Assembly (NCBI GenBank): GCA_965222725.1
Contig: OZ244969.1
Span: 868,001 to 932,000, forward strand
Direction of reading: 5' to 3'
From: GCA-2748575 sp965222725
GTDB taxonomy: Bacteria; Pseudomonadota; Gammaproteobacteria; Pseudomonadales; Ketobacteraceae
Length of the DNA: 64,000 nt
A model generated the notes under the pieces. That model was not told where the DNA came from, ran no database searches, and saw nothing but the letters and a program-made list of their open reading frames with translations. A program made the position numbers and the translations under genes. The first letter of the stretch is position 1; every line of letters starts with the position of its first letter. Positions 1-9,397 of the stretch are shown here, one piece after another.

Positions 1-2
1 GC

Positions 3-848
3 ATTATTATGGAAAACTTTGATGCAGAACGGGCACTGGCGTTGATTGAACAGTACGGTGTTACCCACAGTCAGTGGGTGCCCACCATGTTTGTGCGCAT
101 GTTGAAGCTGCCGGAGGATGTACGCACCCGCTATGATGTGTCCAGCCTGAAATTTGCCATTCATGCCGCTGCTCCCTGCCCGGTGCCGGTAAAAGAGCAG
201 ATGATTGCATGGTGGGGCCCCATTATTCACGAATACTATGCGGGCACCGAAGGCAATGGGTTCACGTCCATCAGTTCCAACGAATGGCTGACCCACAAAG
301 GCTCGGTGGGCAAAGCCATTCTGGGTGTGCCCCATATTGTGGACGATGAAGGCAACGAATTACCGCCGGGTGAAACCGGTACCATTTATTTTTCCGAAGG
401 GCCGGCATTTTCCTATCACAATGATCCGGATAAAACCGCCGCGTCCCACAATGAACAGGGCTGGAGCACACTGGGGGATGTGGGCTATCTTGATGAAGAG
501 GGTTACCTGTACCTGACGGATCGCAAAGCCTACACCATTATTTCCGGTGGCGTGAACATTTACCCGCAGGAGGCAGAAGACATTCTGGTAACCCACCCGG
601 CGGTGGTGGATGTGGCGGTATTCGGTGTGCCCAATGAAGAGTTTGGTGAAGAAGTCAAAGCCGTGGTACAACCGGCAGACATGGCAAACGCCACCAGCGA
701 CTTTGCCGAGGAGCTGATGGCCTATTGCCGGGAACACCTGTCAGCCATCAAGTGTCCCAGGAGTATCGATTTTGAAGCGGAACTGCCACGGCACCCCACC
801 GGCAAGCTGTATAAACGTTTGTTGAAGGACCGTTACTGGAAAAACTGA
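3..848 (+). CDS. Acyl-CoA synthetase / AMP-binding enzyme, C-terminal part (5' end outside window)
   Basis: This enzyme would activate a carboxylic acid to its acyl-CoA through an acyl-adenylate. The reading frame is open to the left edge, so the first ATG (position 9) is internal and the N-terminal ATP-binding loop is missing. Counting from that ATG, EYYAGTE (about residues 75-81) matches the adenylate-binding motif of the ANL superfamily. GDVGYLDEEGYLYLTDRKA followed by SGGVNIYP is the hinge and start of the mobile C-terminal domain, and PTGKLYKR near the end holds the catalytic lysine. A Crp/Fnr regulator follows with no gap, suggesting cotranscription. The substrate cannot be told from sequence; a fatty or other organic acid is likely given the lipid-related neighbours. 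Confidence 0.9.
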   Translation: MIMENFDAERALALIEQYGVTHSQWVPTMFVRMLKLPEDVRTRYDVSSLKFAIHAAAPCPVPVKEQMIAWWGPIIHEYYAGTEGNGFTSISSNEWLTHKGSVGKAILGVPHIVDDEGNELPPGETGTIYFSEGPAFSYHNDPDKTAASHNEQGWSTLGDVGYLDEEGYLYLTDRKAYTIISGGVNIYPQEAEDILVTHPAVVDVAVFGVPNEEFGEEVKAVVQPADMANATSDFAEELMAYCREHLSAIKCPRSIDFEAELPRHPTGKLYKRLLKDRYWKN

Positions 849-1421
849 ATGAACGGGCTGATCGATTTTATTCGGCAACAATCAGACATATCACAAGAGA
901 CTGCAGCGCAGATTGCCGCCCACGCGGAATTCCGTACGTACAGCAAAAACGACTATATCTTTACGCCGGATGCAGTGTGCCAACAGGTTTACCTGATGAC
1001 CAAAGGGCTGGTGCGCTGCTTTTATCTGTTCGATGACAAGGAAATCAACCTGCGCCTGCTGTGTGAAAACAGCGCCGTTATTGCCTATTCCAGCTATCTG
1101 AATCAGGAAAAAACCCAGGAGTTTGTGCAGGCCATAGAGCCCTGTGAAGGCTTTATGTTTTCAAAAAAGGCACTGGATTCCCTGGCCGGAAGCACCCCGG
1201 CCATTCACCAGCTCAGGCTGCAAACCGCCGAGCGTCATTACCTGTCTATGGAACGCCGCCTGCTGACCATTCAGTTGAAAACCGCCGAAGAGCGGCTGCG
1301 CTATTTCCGCGAGAACATGGAGCCCGGCATTGTGGAACGCACACCGGCTATTCATGTGGCTTCCTATCTTGGCATGACGCCGGAATCCCTGAGCCGGGCC
1401 AAGCGCCATCTTAACAAATGA
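849..1421 (+). CDS. Crp/Fnr-family transcriptional regulator
   Basis: A 190-residue protein with an N-terminal cyclic-nucleotide-binding-like beta-barrel (about residues 15-120) and a C-terminal winged helix ending VASYLGMTPESLSRAKRHL, a typical DNA-recognition helix of this family. No cysteine cluster of FNR type is seen, so it is not an obvious iron-sulfur oxygen sensor. The ATG directly follows the TGA of the acyl-CoA synthetase, so the two are probably cotranscribed and translationally coupled. It may control the upstream gene; the effector is unknown. Confidence 0.85.
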   Translation: MNGLIDFIRQQSDISQETAAQIAAHAEFRTYSKNDYIFTPDAVCQQVYLMTKGLVRCFYLFDDKEINLRLLCENSAVIAYSSYLNQEKTQEFVQAIEPCEGFMFSKKALDSLAGSTPAIHQLRLQTAERHYLSMERRLLTIQLKTAEERLRYFRENMEPGIVERTPAIHVASYLGMTPESLSRAKRHLNK

Positions 1422-1501
1422 TAAGGTGATCTCAGAAAGCTTGACGTACCATTGCCGGATACCCGTAAGGTAATGCCACACTGCGACTGACAGGATTCGC
1501 C

Positions 1502-2263
1502 ATGGAACAAAATGCTTCACTCAAGTTTGTATTCTTTCCTCCTTCGCCCTGGTCTGAGCGAGCCCGCTGGGCACTGGATCATTCCGGTATCGCTTTCGAG
1601 ACCCTGGTCTACACCCCCATGCTCAGCACGCCAAGAGTACGCTGGATGACCCGGAATTTCACGGACAAGCTGACGGTGCCCGCCGCCGTACAGGAGCAAA
1701 TCATTCTGCGGGATTCCTACGATATCGCAGAACACGCCAACTCCCGGCGCTTGCCGGACAGGCAAAACCTGTTTCCCGAAGCAAAGCTTGACGACATTCG
1801 GCAATGGAACCAGCTCAGCGAATACTTACTGGACCGGCTGCGGGTACGGGCTTTTCCCCGGATGAGAAACAGCCGTCAGCTGAAACTCAATAACCTGCCG
1901 CCGGTATTACCCAACCGACTCAAGCCTTACCTGCTACCCCTGTCGGACAGGGCTCTGCGTAATTTCGAGAAGAAATACCCGGTACCCGGCAATGACCACA
2001 AGGCAGAGATTACCGGTGCCCTGCAGAAAGTGCGGGATTCGCTGGAAAAATCCGGGAATGACTATTTAACAGATACGTTCAGTTACGCGGATATGACAGT
2101 AGCTGCTGTGTTTCAGTGCATTTCCCCTGTCAGTGATCATTATGTTCCCCTGGATCCGGCCGTTCGGGAATGCTGGACAGATACTGAATTAAAGAAGGAA
2201 TTCAGTGACTTGCTGGCATGGCGTGACCGTATTTACGAACAGCACCGCTTGCAGGCGGCCTGA
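1502..2263 (+). CDS. Glutathione S-transferase-like protein
   Basis: A 253-residue cytosolic protein. The first 80 or so residues look like a thioredoxin-fold GST N-terminal domain: PPSPWSERARWALDHSGI has the Ser-containing turn and first helix of GSTs, followed by a cis-Pro-like TVPA and an RDSYDIAEH segment where glutathione-binding residues normally sit. The rest is predicted mostly helical, as in GST C-terminal domains, but is long and basic around residues 115-160, so the subfamily is unclear. It stands alone, 80 bases after the Crp/Fnr gene. Function is inferred from fold only. Confidence 0.7.
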   Translation: MEQNASLKFVFFPPSPWSERARWALDHSGIAFETLVYTPMLSTPRVRWMTRNFTDKLTVPAAVQEQIILRDSYDIAEHANSRRLPDRQNLFPEAKLDDIRQWNQLSEYLLDRLRVRAFPRMRNSRQLKLNNLPPVLPNRLKPYLLPLSDRALRNFEKKYPVPGNDHKAEITGALQKVRDSLEKSGNDYLTDTFSYADMTVAAVFQCISPVSDHYVPLDPAVRECWTDTELKKEFSDLLAWRDRIYEQHRLQAA

Positions 2264-2396
2264 TATTCCAAATTGATACTGCGACAGAGCTGCATCACCC
2301 GTTCCGGGCATTGGCGGAGTTGCCGGTGGGCTCTTATACTGAGTCTTACCAATAACAAACCAATACCGGTAACTAACACACCTATCAGGGATGGTA

Positions 2397-3224
2397 ATGC
2401 GGCCGCCACTGTGTTTTTTCAGTCTATTATTTCCTTTTCTCCTGCTGACTAGTAATTCTGCCTTCAGCCAGGAAATTCTGGTGGTAGCCAAATACGATAA
2501 CGAGCCCCTGAGTTACGAGCATGAAGGTGAAATGCAGGGCATTGCTTTTCAGATGTTTTCCCGCATCTGTAAAGAGCTGAAGCTGCCATTTACTGTTAAG
2601 CGGATTGGTCCCCTGCCCTGGAAACGCGTATTGCTCTATCTGAAAACCAATCAGGTGGATGTGTTTCTGGGGAGCGAAAAGCTGGATGACAAAAACAACC
2701 AGCTGATATTCAGCAAAGAACCTCTGTATCAGACCTCCCACAGTGTTTTTTACCGCCGCACGGACCCGGTTACTATGGATAGCCTGCACAGTCTGTCCGG
2801 ATCTGTTATGGAGGATATGCGCCTGGATTTACTGGCGAATGAAAGCGGGCTTAATCTGAATCTGAACCAGTCATACAGCCGTAAACAGAACCTGGCCAAG
2901 CTTATGAACCGACGGGTGGATTATATTATTGCTCCGCTTCTGCCCACGTTGAACTATATTTCCAAAAGCCGCCTTGAAGTGATCGATCAGATTGCCTTTT
3001 TAAAAAAGCCGATCGTCGTATCGTCCAATTATTTGCTGTACGCCCCGGAATCGCCCCTGCTGGAATACAAGGATAAAATTGATGAAAAACTCAGGGAATA
3101 CCAGAACAACGGCACTATCGATTCCGAAATCGGCAAGGAAATTGCCAACTGGAAGGCCTTTGACTGGTATCTGGAAAACTTCCGCGGCGCAAGCGCACCG
3201 CCTTTACAACCTGTTAGCGACTAA
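2397..3224 (+). CDS. Periplasmic solute-binding protein (SBP_bac_3 type), orphan
   Basis: A secreted type-3 periplasmic binding protein of 275 residues. An ATG also occurs at 2391, but the AGGG at 2387-2390 abuts it and lies 6 bases before the ATG at 2397, so 2397 is preferred. Residues 1-24 form a signal peptide (hydrophobic run ending SNSAFSQ). The mature part begins EILVVAKYDNEPLSY, typical of these domains, and shows two-lobe segments such as NQVDVFLG and RRVDYIIAP. No ABC permease or ATPase is nearby. It is the first gene of a tight cluster ending in a histidine kinase and response regulator, so a ligand-sensing role is more likely than import. The ligand is unknown. Confidence 0.8.
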   Translation: MRPPLCFFSLLFPFLLLTSNSAFSQEILVVAKYDNEPLSYEHEGEMQGIAFQMFSRICKELKLPFTVKRIGPLPWKRVLLYLKTNQVDVFLGSEKLDDKNNQLIFSKEPLYQTSHSVFYRRTDPVTMDSLHSLSGSVMEDMRLDLLANESGLNLNLNQSYSRKQNLAKLMNRRVDYIIAPLLPTLNYISKSRLEVIDQIAFLKKPIVVSSNYLLYAPESPLLEYKDKIDEKLREYQNNGTIDSEIGKEIANWKAFDWYLENFRGASAPPLQPVSD

Positions 3225-4307
3225 ATGATGAATAAAGGATTCCCGGCAGCGGCCATCATCTTGATTCTGTGCTGTAACAGCAGCTATGGCCTGAGTGGCG
3301 ATAACGAACTGGCCATTCACGGCTTTTTTACTGGCGGATTGGGTATTCTGTCTTCCGATGACGTGGAGTTGAGCGGCTACGATGAATCTCCCGAGCTGAA
3401 GCAGGATTCCATTTTTGGTTTGCAAATTTCTCATCGCCTCAATGATGAGTTTTCACTTACTGGCCAGCTGGTGGCCCGCGGGCCTGACAATTTTGATACT
3501 GAGCTGGGCTGGGCCTACGCCACCTATACCTACCAACCCGAAACAGTATTCAAAATCGGCCGGGTACGACTCCCCCTGTTTTTTTACTCTGACCAGCAGG
3601 AAGTGGGCTACACCTACCCCTGGATACGCTTGCCGGTGGAGGTGTATCAGTTTACCTTTTCTTCCATGGAGGCCGTTGACGTCAGTCATTCCATTCCATT
3701 CAGTAAAGGCACGCTGGAAACCCAGTTCTATGTGGGCTCGCTGAGTGAAGAAGTTGACGGCATGATGTTTGAGATCGAAGAAGCCACCGGCGCTATTCTG
3801 AAATTCCGTCGTAACCAGGTGCAGTTGCGGGCCGGTTACAATCGTGGCTATGTTACCCGGGAAGTTACCGGCACACCGCTGGAAGCCCTGGTGGAAAACA
3901 ACAGCGAATTTGTGGCCGAGGACTACCTCGTCGAATTCTATTCCGCCGCACTCCACTGGCAACAAAGCCGTTTCTTTACCTTTACGGAATGGACCCGAAT
4001 CGAAGCGGATTCCGCCCTGTCACTGGACCGGGATGGCTGGCTGGTACAGGTGGGCACCTACCTGGGCAGATTTACTCCGCACCTGACCTATTCCAAACTG
4101 GACCAGCGTTTGCGCTCCGGCGCTACACGGAATCTTCAGAAGCCCTTTTTAACCGAAGAAGAAAGCATAACAGCCGGCACCCGTTACGACCTGGATGACG
4201 GTATTGCCCTGAAATTGGAAATTCAGTACCACGACGAAGCTATTGTGCGGGGCGCCCCCGGGGACAGTGCAATCCTTTACAGTGGCGCAATTGATATGGT
4301 GTTTTAG
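3225..4307 (+). CDS. Porin-like outer membrane beta-barrel protein
   Basis: A 360-residue secreted protein starting ATGATG directly after the TAA of the preceding gene. A signal peptide spans roughly residues 1-22 (ending SSYGLSG). The mature chain alternates hydrophobic and polar residues, with many aromatic-rich strands such as SLTGQLVARG, VFKIGRVRLPLFF and LKLEIQYHDEAI. It ends in GAIDMVF, with the terminal phenylalanine typical of outer membrane barrels. It resembles trimeric porin-type proteins found beside periplasmic binding proteins in sensory operons. It probably admits the ligand detected by its neighbours; specificity cannot be read. Confidence 0.75.
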   Translation: MMNKGFPAAAIILILCCNSSYGLSGDNELAIHGFFTGGLGILSSDDVELSGYDESPELKQDSIFGLQISHRLNDEFSLTGQLVARGPDNFDTELGWAYATYTYQPETVFKIGRVRLPLFFYSDQQEVGYTYPWIRLPVEVYQFTFSSMEAVDVSHSIPFSKGTLETQFYVGSLSEEVDGMMFEIEEATGAILKFRRNQVQLRAGYNRGYVTREVTGTPLEALVENNSEFVAEDYLVEFYSAALHWQQSRFFTFTEWTRIEADSALSLDRDGWLVQVGTYLGRFTPHLTYSKLDQRLRSGATRNLQKPFLTEEESITAGTRYDLDDGIALKLEIQYHDEAIVRGAPGDSAILYSGAIDMVF

Positions 4308-4315
4308 GCGAACGA

Positions 4316-4786
4316 ATGACAGCTGCTTTTCGCAAGTTAATGGCCAGAAAGTTACAGGCTTGCAGTGTGATCCTGCTCTGGATGATGGCGTCCTGCTGCA
4401 GTGCGGGTATTGCCGTGATTATTCACCCGGACAATCCCATGAACACTCTGAGCTCCGCCCAGATACGGGATATTTATTTAGGCATCAACAAGCGCTTTCC
4501 TTCCGGTGAAGTGGCGGTTCCGGTGGATCAGCCGGGCGACAGCAAAACACACAATCAGTTTGCCTCTTACCTGCTGGGTTTTCAGAAATCACAGTTGCGG
4601 GCCTACTGGGCGGCAAAGATTTTTACCGGCAAAGGAGAACCGCCACGGCAGGTGGAAAACTGTGAAAAAGTGAAGGAGTTTATCAAGGCATCCCCCAATG
4701 GGATCGGTTACATCGATAGCAAGATGGTGGATGACACCGTAAAGGTAATCCTGACCTTTCAGCCGGAACCGGTTTCGTTACGATAG
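4316..4786 (+). CDS. Small PstS-like periplasmic binding protein
   Basis: A 156-residue secreted protein. The signal region covers about residues 1-31 (hydrophobic core SVILLWMMASCCSAG; the cysteines leave open a lipoprotein form). The mature part, IAVIIHPDNPMNTLSSAQIRD followed by IYLGINKRFPSG and later SPNGIGYID, matches the one-lobe-sized PstS-like family annotated as phosphate ABC transporter substrate-binding protein. It is far shorter than true PstS (about 320 residues). It lies 8 bases after the porin gene and 12 before the histidine kinase. It may bind a phosphate-like oxyanion or act as a sensory accessory. Confidence 0.75.
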   Translation: MTAAFRKLMARKLQACSVILLWMMASCCSAGIAVIIHPDNPMNTLSSAQIRDIYLGINKRFPSGEVAVPVDQPGDSKTHNQFASYLLGFQKSQLRAYWAAKIFTGKGEPPRQVENCEKVKEFIKASPNGIGYIDSKMVDDTVKVILTFQPEPVSLR

Positions 4787-4798
4787 CCCGGTTCCTAC

Positions 4799-6961
4799 AT
4801 GCGTCTGTCCAGCCCTGTGAACAACCTTGCAGCTCCCCCCACCCGGCTCTGGGTTGGCATGCACCTGCTGTTTCTGATATTCGGGCTGGCTGCAACACTG
4901 TACTTTGCCTACTACGGTCCCATGGACAAGGCATTTAGCCGCAAGGATCACAGTACGTTCGATATAAATTTCAGTTTGTCGCCTGCGCTGGAGGTGACCG
5001 TTGATCAGGAACACAAGCACACCATCGCCTCCATTCATCAGGAAGACTTTGCCGAACTGCAACCACTGAGTCAGTTTAACTGGCTACGGCTCCCCCTTGT
5101 TCACAAGCCGGTATGGCTGCGTTTTCAGTTGCGGGACAATACCCCGGAACAACAACTGCCGGATTGGGTGTATCTGGAGTTCGGCTTTCCGGTCATCAAC
5201 CAGATTGATGTGTATGTGTTTAATGATCAGGGGCAACTCATCAGCCATGATCGCAGTGGCGACGAAGTGCCACGCAGCGAATGGGACCTGCAACTGATAT
5301 TGCCCACTGTTAAATTCCGGCCGGAAGCGGGCAGCATCAACACCGTTTATATCCGGATGGAATCGGATTCCTTTCTGGCCACGCCGCTTTTTGTATTGAC
5401 CGCAGATCAACTGGTACATGTTACCAACTGGCAGCGCTCTTTCATTATTCCCTACTACGGCATGATCCTGATCATGCTGTTCTATAACTTTTTTACTTAC
5501 ACCTTTGTGCGCCACAAAAGTTATTTGTATTACTTTGGCCATATCTTTTTTCTGTTGCTTTACCAGGCGGTAATGGATGGTTTTATTCATGAAACCCTGA
5601 TCAAGGTGGGCGACTGGTTATATTTGCGGGGGCCGGTGGTTTACGCCGGGCTGGCCAACGTGTGCGCCATGAACTTTACCCGGTATATGCTGGAAATCAG
5701 TAAGGAAGATGTCTGGGAAGACCGCACCCTCAAAGCCTGTATCGGTTTTGTTGTGCTGTCGTTGTTGCTGGAGCTGTTTCTGCATAACCGGATTTCCAGC
5801 GCGGCCATGATGATAACCTATTCGGTGAACAGCCTGCTGGCCCTGGTGGTGATTTTCAGTATCTTCCGCAAAGGCTATAAACTGGCGGGTTATTTTCTGG
5901 TGGCCTGGGCCACCTACCCCATTCTGGTCACCACCTATGGCCTGACCATGATGGGCATGGTGGTGCCGGATCAACTGAGTGCCCAGGCACCCAGGCTGGG
6001 GGGCATTCTGGAAACCATTCTGCTGTCGGTGGCGCTGGGCTATCGGGTGGAATTAATGCGTCGGGAAAAGCTGCAGTTGCAGCAATCCATTAACGCCAAG
6101 CTGCAGCAGGAAATTCAGGAAATTTCCCACGGTATTCAAGCGCTGGCGGGTGGCAATCTGAGTTATTCCCCCCATCCGCAACAAGGCGCATTGCTGGCCA
6201 ATCTGGCTCATGATTTTGAGCGGCTGGCAACGGCGTTACGCACCACAGAGCAGGATCGTAACCGCTGGCTGTCGGACATATCTCATGAACTGAAAACGCC
6301 TATCTCGGTGTTCAAGGCCACCATTGAATCCCTGCAGGATGGCGTGTTTGAAATCAACGAGCAGGCACTGGAACGGTTACACAAGGAAGCCACCCGACTG
6401 GAACGCCTGGTGCTGGACCTGCACGATCTGAACCTGTGTGAAAGTGGCGGCTTTAACTTTTCCCTGAAACCCGTGAACATTCCCGAAGTACTGGCCCATG
6501 AAATCGAGTTTTTCAAACCCTTGCTGGACGAACAGCAACTGGATATAGCCCTGCACCTGCAAACCGGTAATGCCCTGGTGAATGCCGACGAAAAGCGCAT
6601 TGCCCAGTTGTTTGCCAATCTGCTGAACAACTCCGCCCACTACACGGATTCCCCCGGCAGAATCAAGGTTGTGGTGAGCAAGGACGACGCCTGGCTGACC
6701 ATTGAATGGGAGGATTCGGCCCCCGGGGTCACCAGCCCCGGCGAACTGGAGCGGCTGTTCGACCGTCTGTATAAAGTAGACCGGGCCCGTTCCCGGGATA
6801 ACAGCGGCACGGGGTTAGGGCTTTCCATCTGCAAGGCAATCGTGGAAGCGCACCATGGCAGCATCAGGGTGACGGAATCCGCACTGGGTGGATTAAAATT
6901 CATCGTTAAATTACCTTTACAGGAAACCCGCAAGGCATTATCGAAACAGCAATATGAATAA
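4799..6961 (+). CDS. Sensor histidine kinase with 7TMR-DISM sensory region
   Basis: A 720-residue inner membrane kinase. One membrane segment lies near residues 17-38. A periplasmic beta-rich domain of the 7TMR-DISMED2 type follows (about 50-205), then about seven transmembrane helices (about 215-415) and a HAMP-like linker. HisKA carries the phosphoacceptor His496 in SDISHELKTP. The HATPase domain shows an N box near residue 610 (LLNNSAHYT) and a G box near 670 (GTGLGLSI). DISM regions sense small ligands or bound periplasmic proteins, fitting the two binding proteins encoded just upstream. Its last 8 bases overlap the response regulator gene, so the pair should be co-translated. Confidence 0.92.
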   Translation: MRLSSPVNNLAAPPTRLWVGMHLLFLIFGLAATLYFAYYGPMDKAFSRKDHSTFDINFSLSPALEVTVDQEHKHTIASIHQEDFAELQPLSQFNWLRLPLVHKPVWLRFQLRDNTPEQQLPDWVYLEFGFPVINQIDVYVFNDQGQLISHDRSGDEVPRSEWDLQLILPTVKFRPEAGSINTVYIRMESDSFLATPLFVLTADQLVHVTNWQRSFIIPYYGMILIMLFYNFFTYTFVRHKSYLYYFGHIFFLLLYQAVMDGFIHETLIKVGDWLYLRGPVVYAGLANVCAMNFTRYMLEISKEDVWEDRTLKACIGFVVLSLLLELFLHNRISSAAMMITYSVNSLLALVVIFSIFRKGYKLAGYFLVAWATYPILVTTYGLTMMGMVVPDQLSAQAPRLGGILETILLSVALGYRVELMRREKLQLQQSINAKLQQEIQEISHGIQALAGGNLSYSPHPQQGALLANLAHDFERLATALRTTEQDRNRWLSDISHELKTPISVFKATIESLQDGVFEINEQALERLHKEATRLERLVLDLHDLNLCESGGFNFSLKPVNIPEVLAHEIEFFKPLLDEQQLDIALHLQTGNALVNADEKRIAQLFANLLNNSAHYTDSPGRIKVVVSKDDAWLTIEWEDSAPGVTSPGELERLFDRLYKVDRARSRDNSGTGLGLSICKAIVEAHHGSIRVTESALGGLKFIVKLPLQETRKALSKQQYE

Positions 6962-7658
6962 ACCTGTCATACTGATTGCCGAAGACGAACAGGATCTGGT
7001 GGACATACTGGAAGCTTACCTCAGCAAGGAAGGCTACCGGGTGGTGTCTGTGGACGATGGCAGCCAGGTGATCGACACCGTTCGCAAGGAGGGCGTAACA
7101 CTGCTGTTGCTGGATATTATGCTGCCCAAAATGATGGGGTTTGATGTGCTGGCGGAGCTACGGCTGTTTTCCTCCCTGCCGGTGATTATGATCACGTCGC
7201 TGAGTGCGGAAAACCATCGCTTGCGGGGGTTTGAGCTGGGAGCGGATGACTATATCTGCAAGCCTTTCAGCCCGCGGGAAGTGGTGGCCCGGGTAAAAAG
7301 CATTCTGAAACGGATTGATCCTTCCCAGGCGGTGATAGCAGCGCCACCGGATAGGGCTGATCCGCTGGTTCTGAATCAGGGCACTTACACGGCCAGTGTT
7401 TATGGGCACCCGGTGGAGCTGACCTCGTCAGAATTCAAACTGCTGAGCATTCTGGCACAAAGGCCCAACTGTATTTTTTCCCGCAATCAGTTACTGGATG
7501 ATGTCACCGGCACCCTGAGCGAGTCGTCCTATCGGGCGATCGACAGCCATATTAAAAACGTGCGAAAAAAACTGGGGGACTATGCCCCCGGCGAAGTGAT
7601 TATCCAGACGGTGTACGGCGTTGGCTACAAACTGAATCTGCCGTTTGCAGCCAGATAG
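6954..7658 (+). CDS. OmpR-family response regulator
   Basis: A 234-residue regulator with an N-terminal receiver domain (acidic pocket EDEQD near 10-14, phosphoacceptor Asp54 in LLLLDIMLP, conserved lysine in ICKPFSP) and a C-terminal winged-helix domain (about 135-230, with IDSHIKNVRKKLG and VYGVGYKL). It overlaps the kinase gene by 8 bases and is clearly its cognate partner. It closes the cluster begun at 2397 and probably regulates that cluster. The similarity is to BaeR/CpxR-like regulators in general; targets are unknown. Confidence 0.95.
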   Translation: MNKPVILIAEDEQDLVDILEAYLSKEGYRVVSVDDGSQVIDTVRKEGVTLLLLDIMLPKMMGFDVLAELRLFSSLPVIMITSLSAENHRLRGFELGADDYICKPFSPREVVARVKSILKRIDPSQAVIAAPPDRADPLVLNQGTYTASVYGHPVELTSSEFKLLSILAQRPNCIFSRNQLLDDVTGTLSESSYRAIDSHIKNVRKKLGDYAPGEVIIQTVYGVGYKLNLPFAAR

Positions 7659-7681
7659 CCATAAGCCCGCTTTAAATAGCC

Positions 7682-9397
7682 CTAGCGACAGGATCCCGCC
7701 CGGTAGACCCGGACATAATCCACTTCCATTCTGGAGGGGAAGATATTCATATCCACTCCCTGGGCACCACCCCACATCCCGCCAATGGCCAGATTCAGAA
7801 TCAGGTGGAAGCGTTTGTCAAAAGGCCAGTGGCTCCAACCCAGCCGGGGATTGGTATAAGTACCGTAATGTTTGCCATCGAAGTAGAATTCGATGCGGTC
7901 CTGATTCCAGTCTATGCCGTAGGTATGAAACTGGTCCTGTACGGAGCCATCGTATGTAGTGACCTGAAAATTATTCCCCAGCATATGATTACGACCATTG
8001 CTGTGAATGGAGCCATGGATGGCAGCCGGGTCGTAACCCACGTTTTCCATAATGTCGATTTCGCCACTGTCGGGCCAGCCACCATAAGCCCAGTCAGTGG
8101 GCAGCATCCAGATCGCCGGCCAGGTACCACGGCCTCTTGGTAGTTTGGCGCGCACTTCAATACGGCCATTCAACCAGTCACCCTTGTTGGCGGTGCGGAT
8201 ACGGGCGGATGAAATTTCATGGCCACCAAACCAGTCGCGGCGGGCTTCAATCACCAGGCGGCCGTTTTCCACTCTGGCGTTTTCCAGGCGGCGATCGGTG
8301 TAGTTCTGCCATTCATTGTTCACCCAACCGGGGCCGTGAACTTCAAAGCTCCATTTATTTGCATCCGGCAAGCCAGTGTAATTGAACTCGTCCGACCAGA
8401 TGGGAGTGGCGTTGCAGCTACCCGGATCATCGCTGCCATTGGTTTGATTAAAACGCCATTTCTGATTGGCGCCACCATGATAAGCCCACTGCAGAATATT
8501 ACCGCCGTCGCTGCCGGACCAGCCACCCACATCCAGGGTTTTGCCGCTGTGCTTGTTACGGATTGCAAATTCATTGTTGCCGGTATCAATAACAGCAAAC
8601 AGCTGAGCGTCGTTACCGTTATCAATGGCCTGCTGCACATTGGCACCGTTATCGACAGACGCCCAGGCCACATCCAGCATCTGATGGCTGTGGCGTGCCT
8701 GCAGCTTGTAATAACCGTTACCGGTGTTCAGCAGATTCCATTGCTGATTGGCACCACCGCCATAACCCCACTGCTGTACATTAGCGCCTTCGCTTTGGGA
8801 TGCGCCGGCCACATCCAGGGATTTGTTACTGTGCACCGAAGTAATCCGGTAGGCACCTTCCAAACCCCGCTTGGCACCCACGGGAACAATACGCCATTTC
8901 TGATTATTACCGCCTACGTAATCCCACTGGTGGATATTGGCCCCGTTAGCCTGGCTAACGTTGCTCACGTCCACCGTCTTGCCACTGCCAACATTATCAA
9001 TGCGATACAGGCCACCACCCAGTTCAATGACGCGAAAACGCTGGGCGTTGCTGCCGTTAAACTGCCACTGGTGAATATTGCCGCCATTGGCATTAGCGCT
9101 GCCGGCCACATCCAGATACAGCCCGCTGTGGACGTTCTTGAAAAAGTACAGGCCGTTGCCGGCGGATTCCAGGGTCCACTGCTGGTTGGCACCACCGCCA
9201 TAGGGCCATTGAATAATGTTGCCGCCGTTACTCTGGCTCCAGCCGCCCACATCCAGCACCTTGCCGGAATGCACACTTTCAATATAGTAGCGGCCGGTAA
9301 AACTGGTACCGGCAAAGGTCACACCGGGTACACAAAGCAGTAAGCAGAGCCAGCAAGCTGCCAGCCAGTCAACGGGTTTTAGTTCTGGACGTTTCAT
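7682..9397 (-). CDS. Secreted GH16 endo-beta-glucanase with N-terminal ricin-type lectin repeats
   Basis: A 571-residue extracellular glycoside hydrolase. A signal peptide occupies about residues 1-29 (ending VTFAG). Residues 30-325 hold six QxW-type repeats (for example GGANQQW, GSNAQRF, GGNNQKW), enough for two beta-trefoil carbohydrate-binding modules. The C-terminal 240 residues are a family 16 domain with the catalytic motif GEIDIMENVG: Glu446 would be the nucleophile and Glu451 the acid/base. GH16 enzymes of this layout usually cut beta-1,3- or mixed beta-1,3/1,4-glucans such as laminarin. It converges on the response regulator gene (23-base gap) and lies next to the lipase genes, forming a secreted hydrolase region. 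Confidence 0.93.
   Translation of the reverse strand: MKRPELKPVDWLAACWLCLLLCVPGVTFAGTSFTGRYYIESVHSGKVLDVGGWSQSNGGNIIQWPYGGGANQQWTLESAGNGLYFFKNVHSGLYLDVAGSANANGGNIHQWQFNGSNAQRFRVIELGGGLYRIDNVGSGKTVDVSNVSQANGANIHQWDYVGGNNQKWRIVPVGAKRGLEGAYRITSVHSNKSLDVAGASQSEGANVQQWGYGGGANQQWNLLNTGNGYYKLQARHSHQMLDVAWASVDNGANVQQAIDNGNDAQLFAVIDTGNNEFAIRNKHSGKTLDVGGWSGSDGGNILQWAYHGGANQKWRFNQTNGSDDPGSCNATPIWSDEFNYTGLPDANKWSFEVHGPGWVNNEWQNYTDRRLENARVENGRLVIEARRDWFGGHEISSARIRTANKGDWLNGRIEVRAKLPRGRGTWPAIWMLPTDWAYGGWPDSGEIDIMENVGYDPAAIHGSIHSNGRNHMLGNNFQVTTYDGSVQDQFHTYGIDWNQDRIEFYFDGKHYGTYTNPRLGWSHWPFDKRFHLILNLAIGGMWGGAQGVDMNIFPSRMEVDYVRVYRAGSCR

Noticed and set aside
8219..9343. 374-residue plus-strand frame opposite the GH16 gene
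   Set aside because: It mirrors the repetitive ricin-like coding sequence on the other strand and has no family features.
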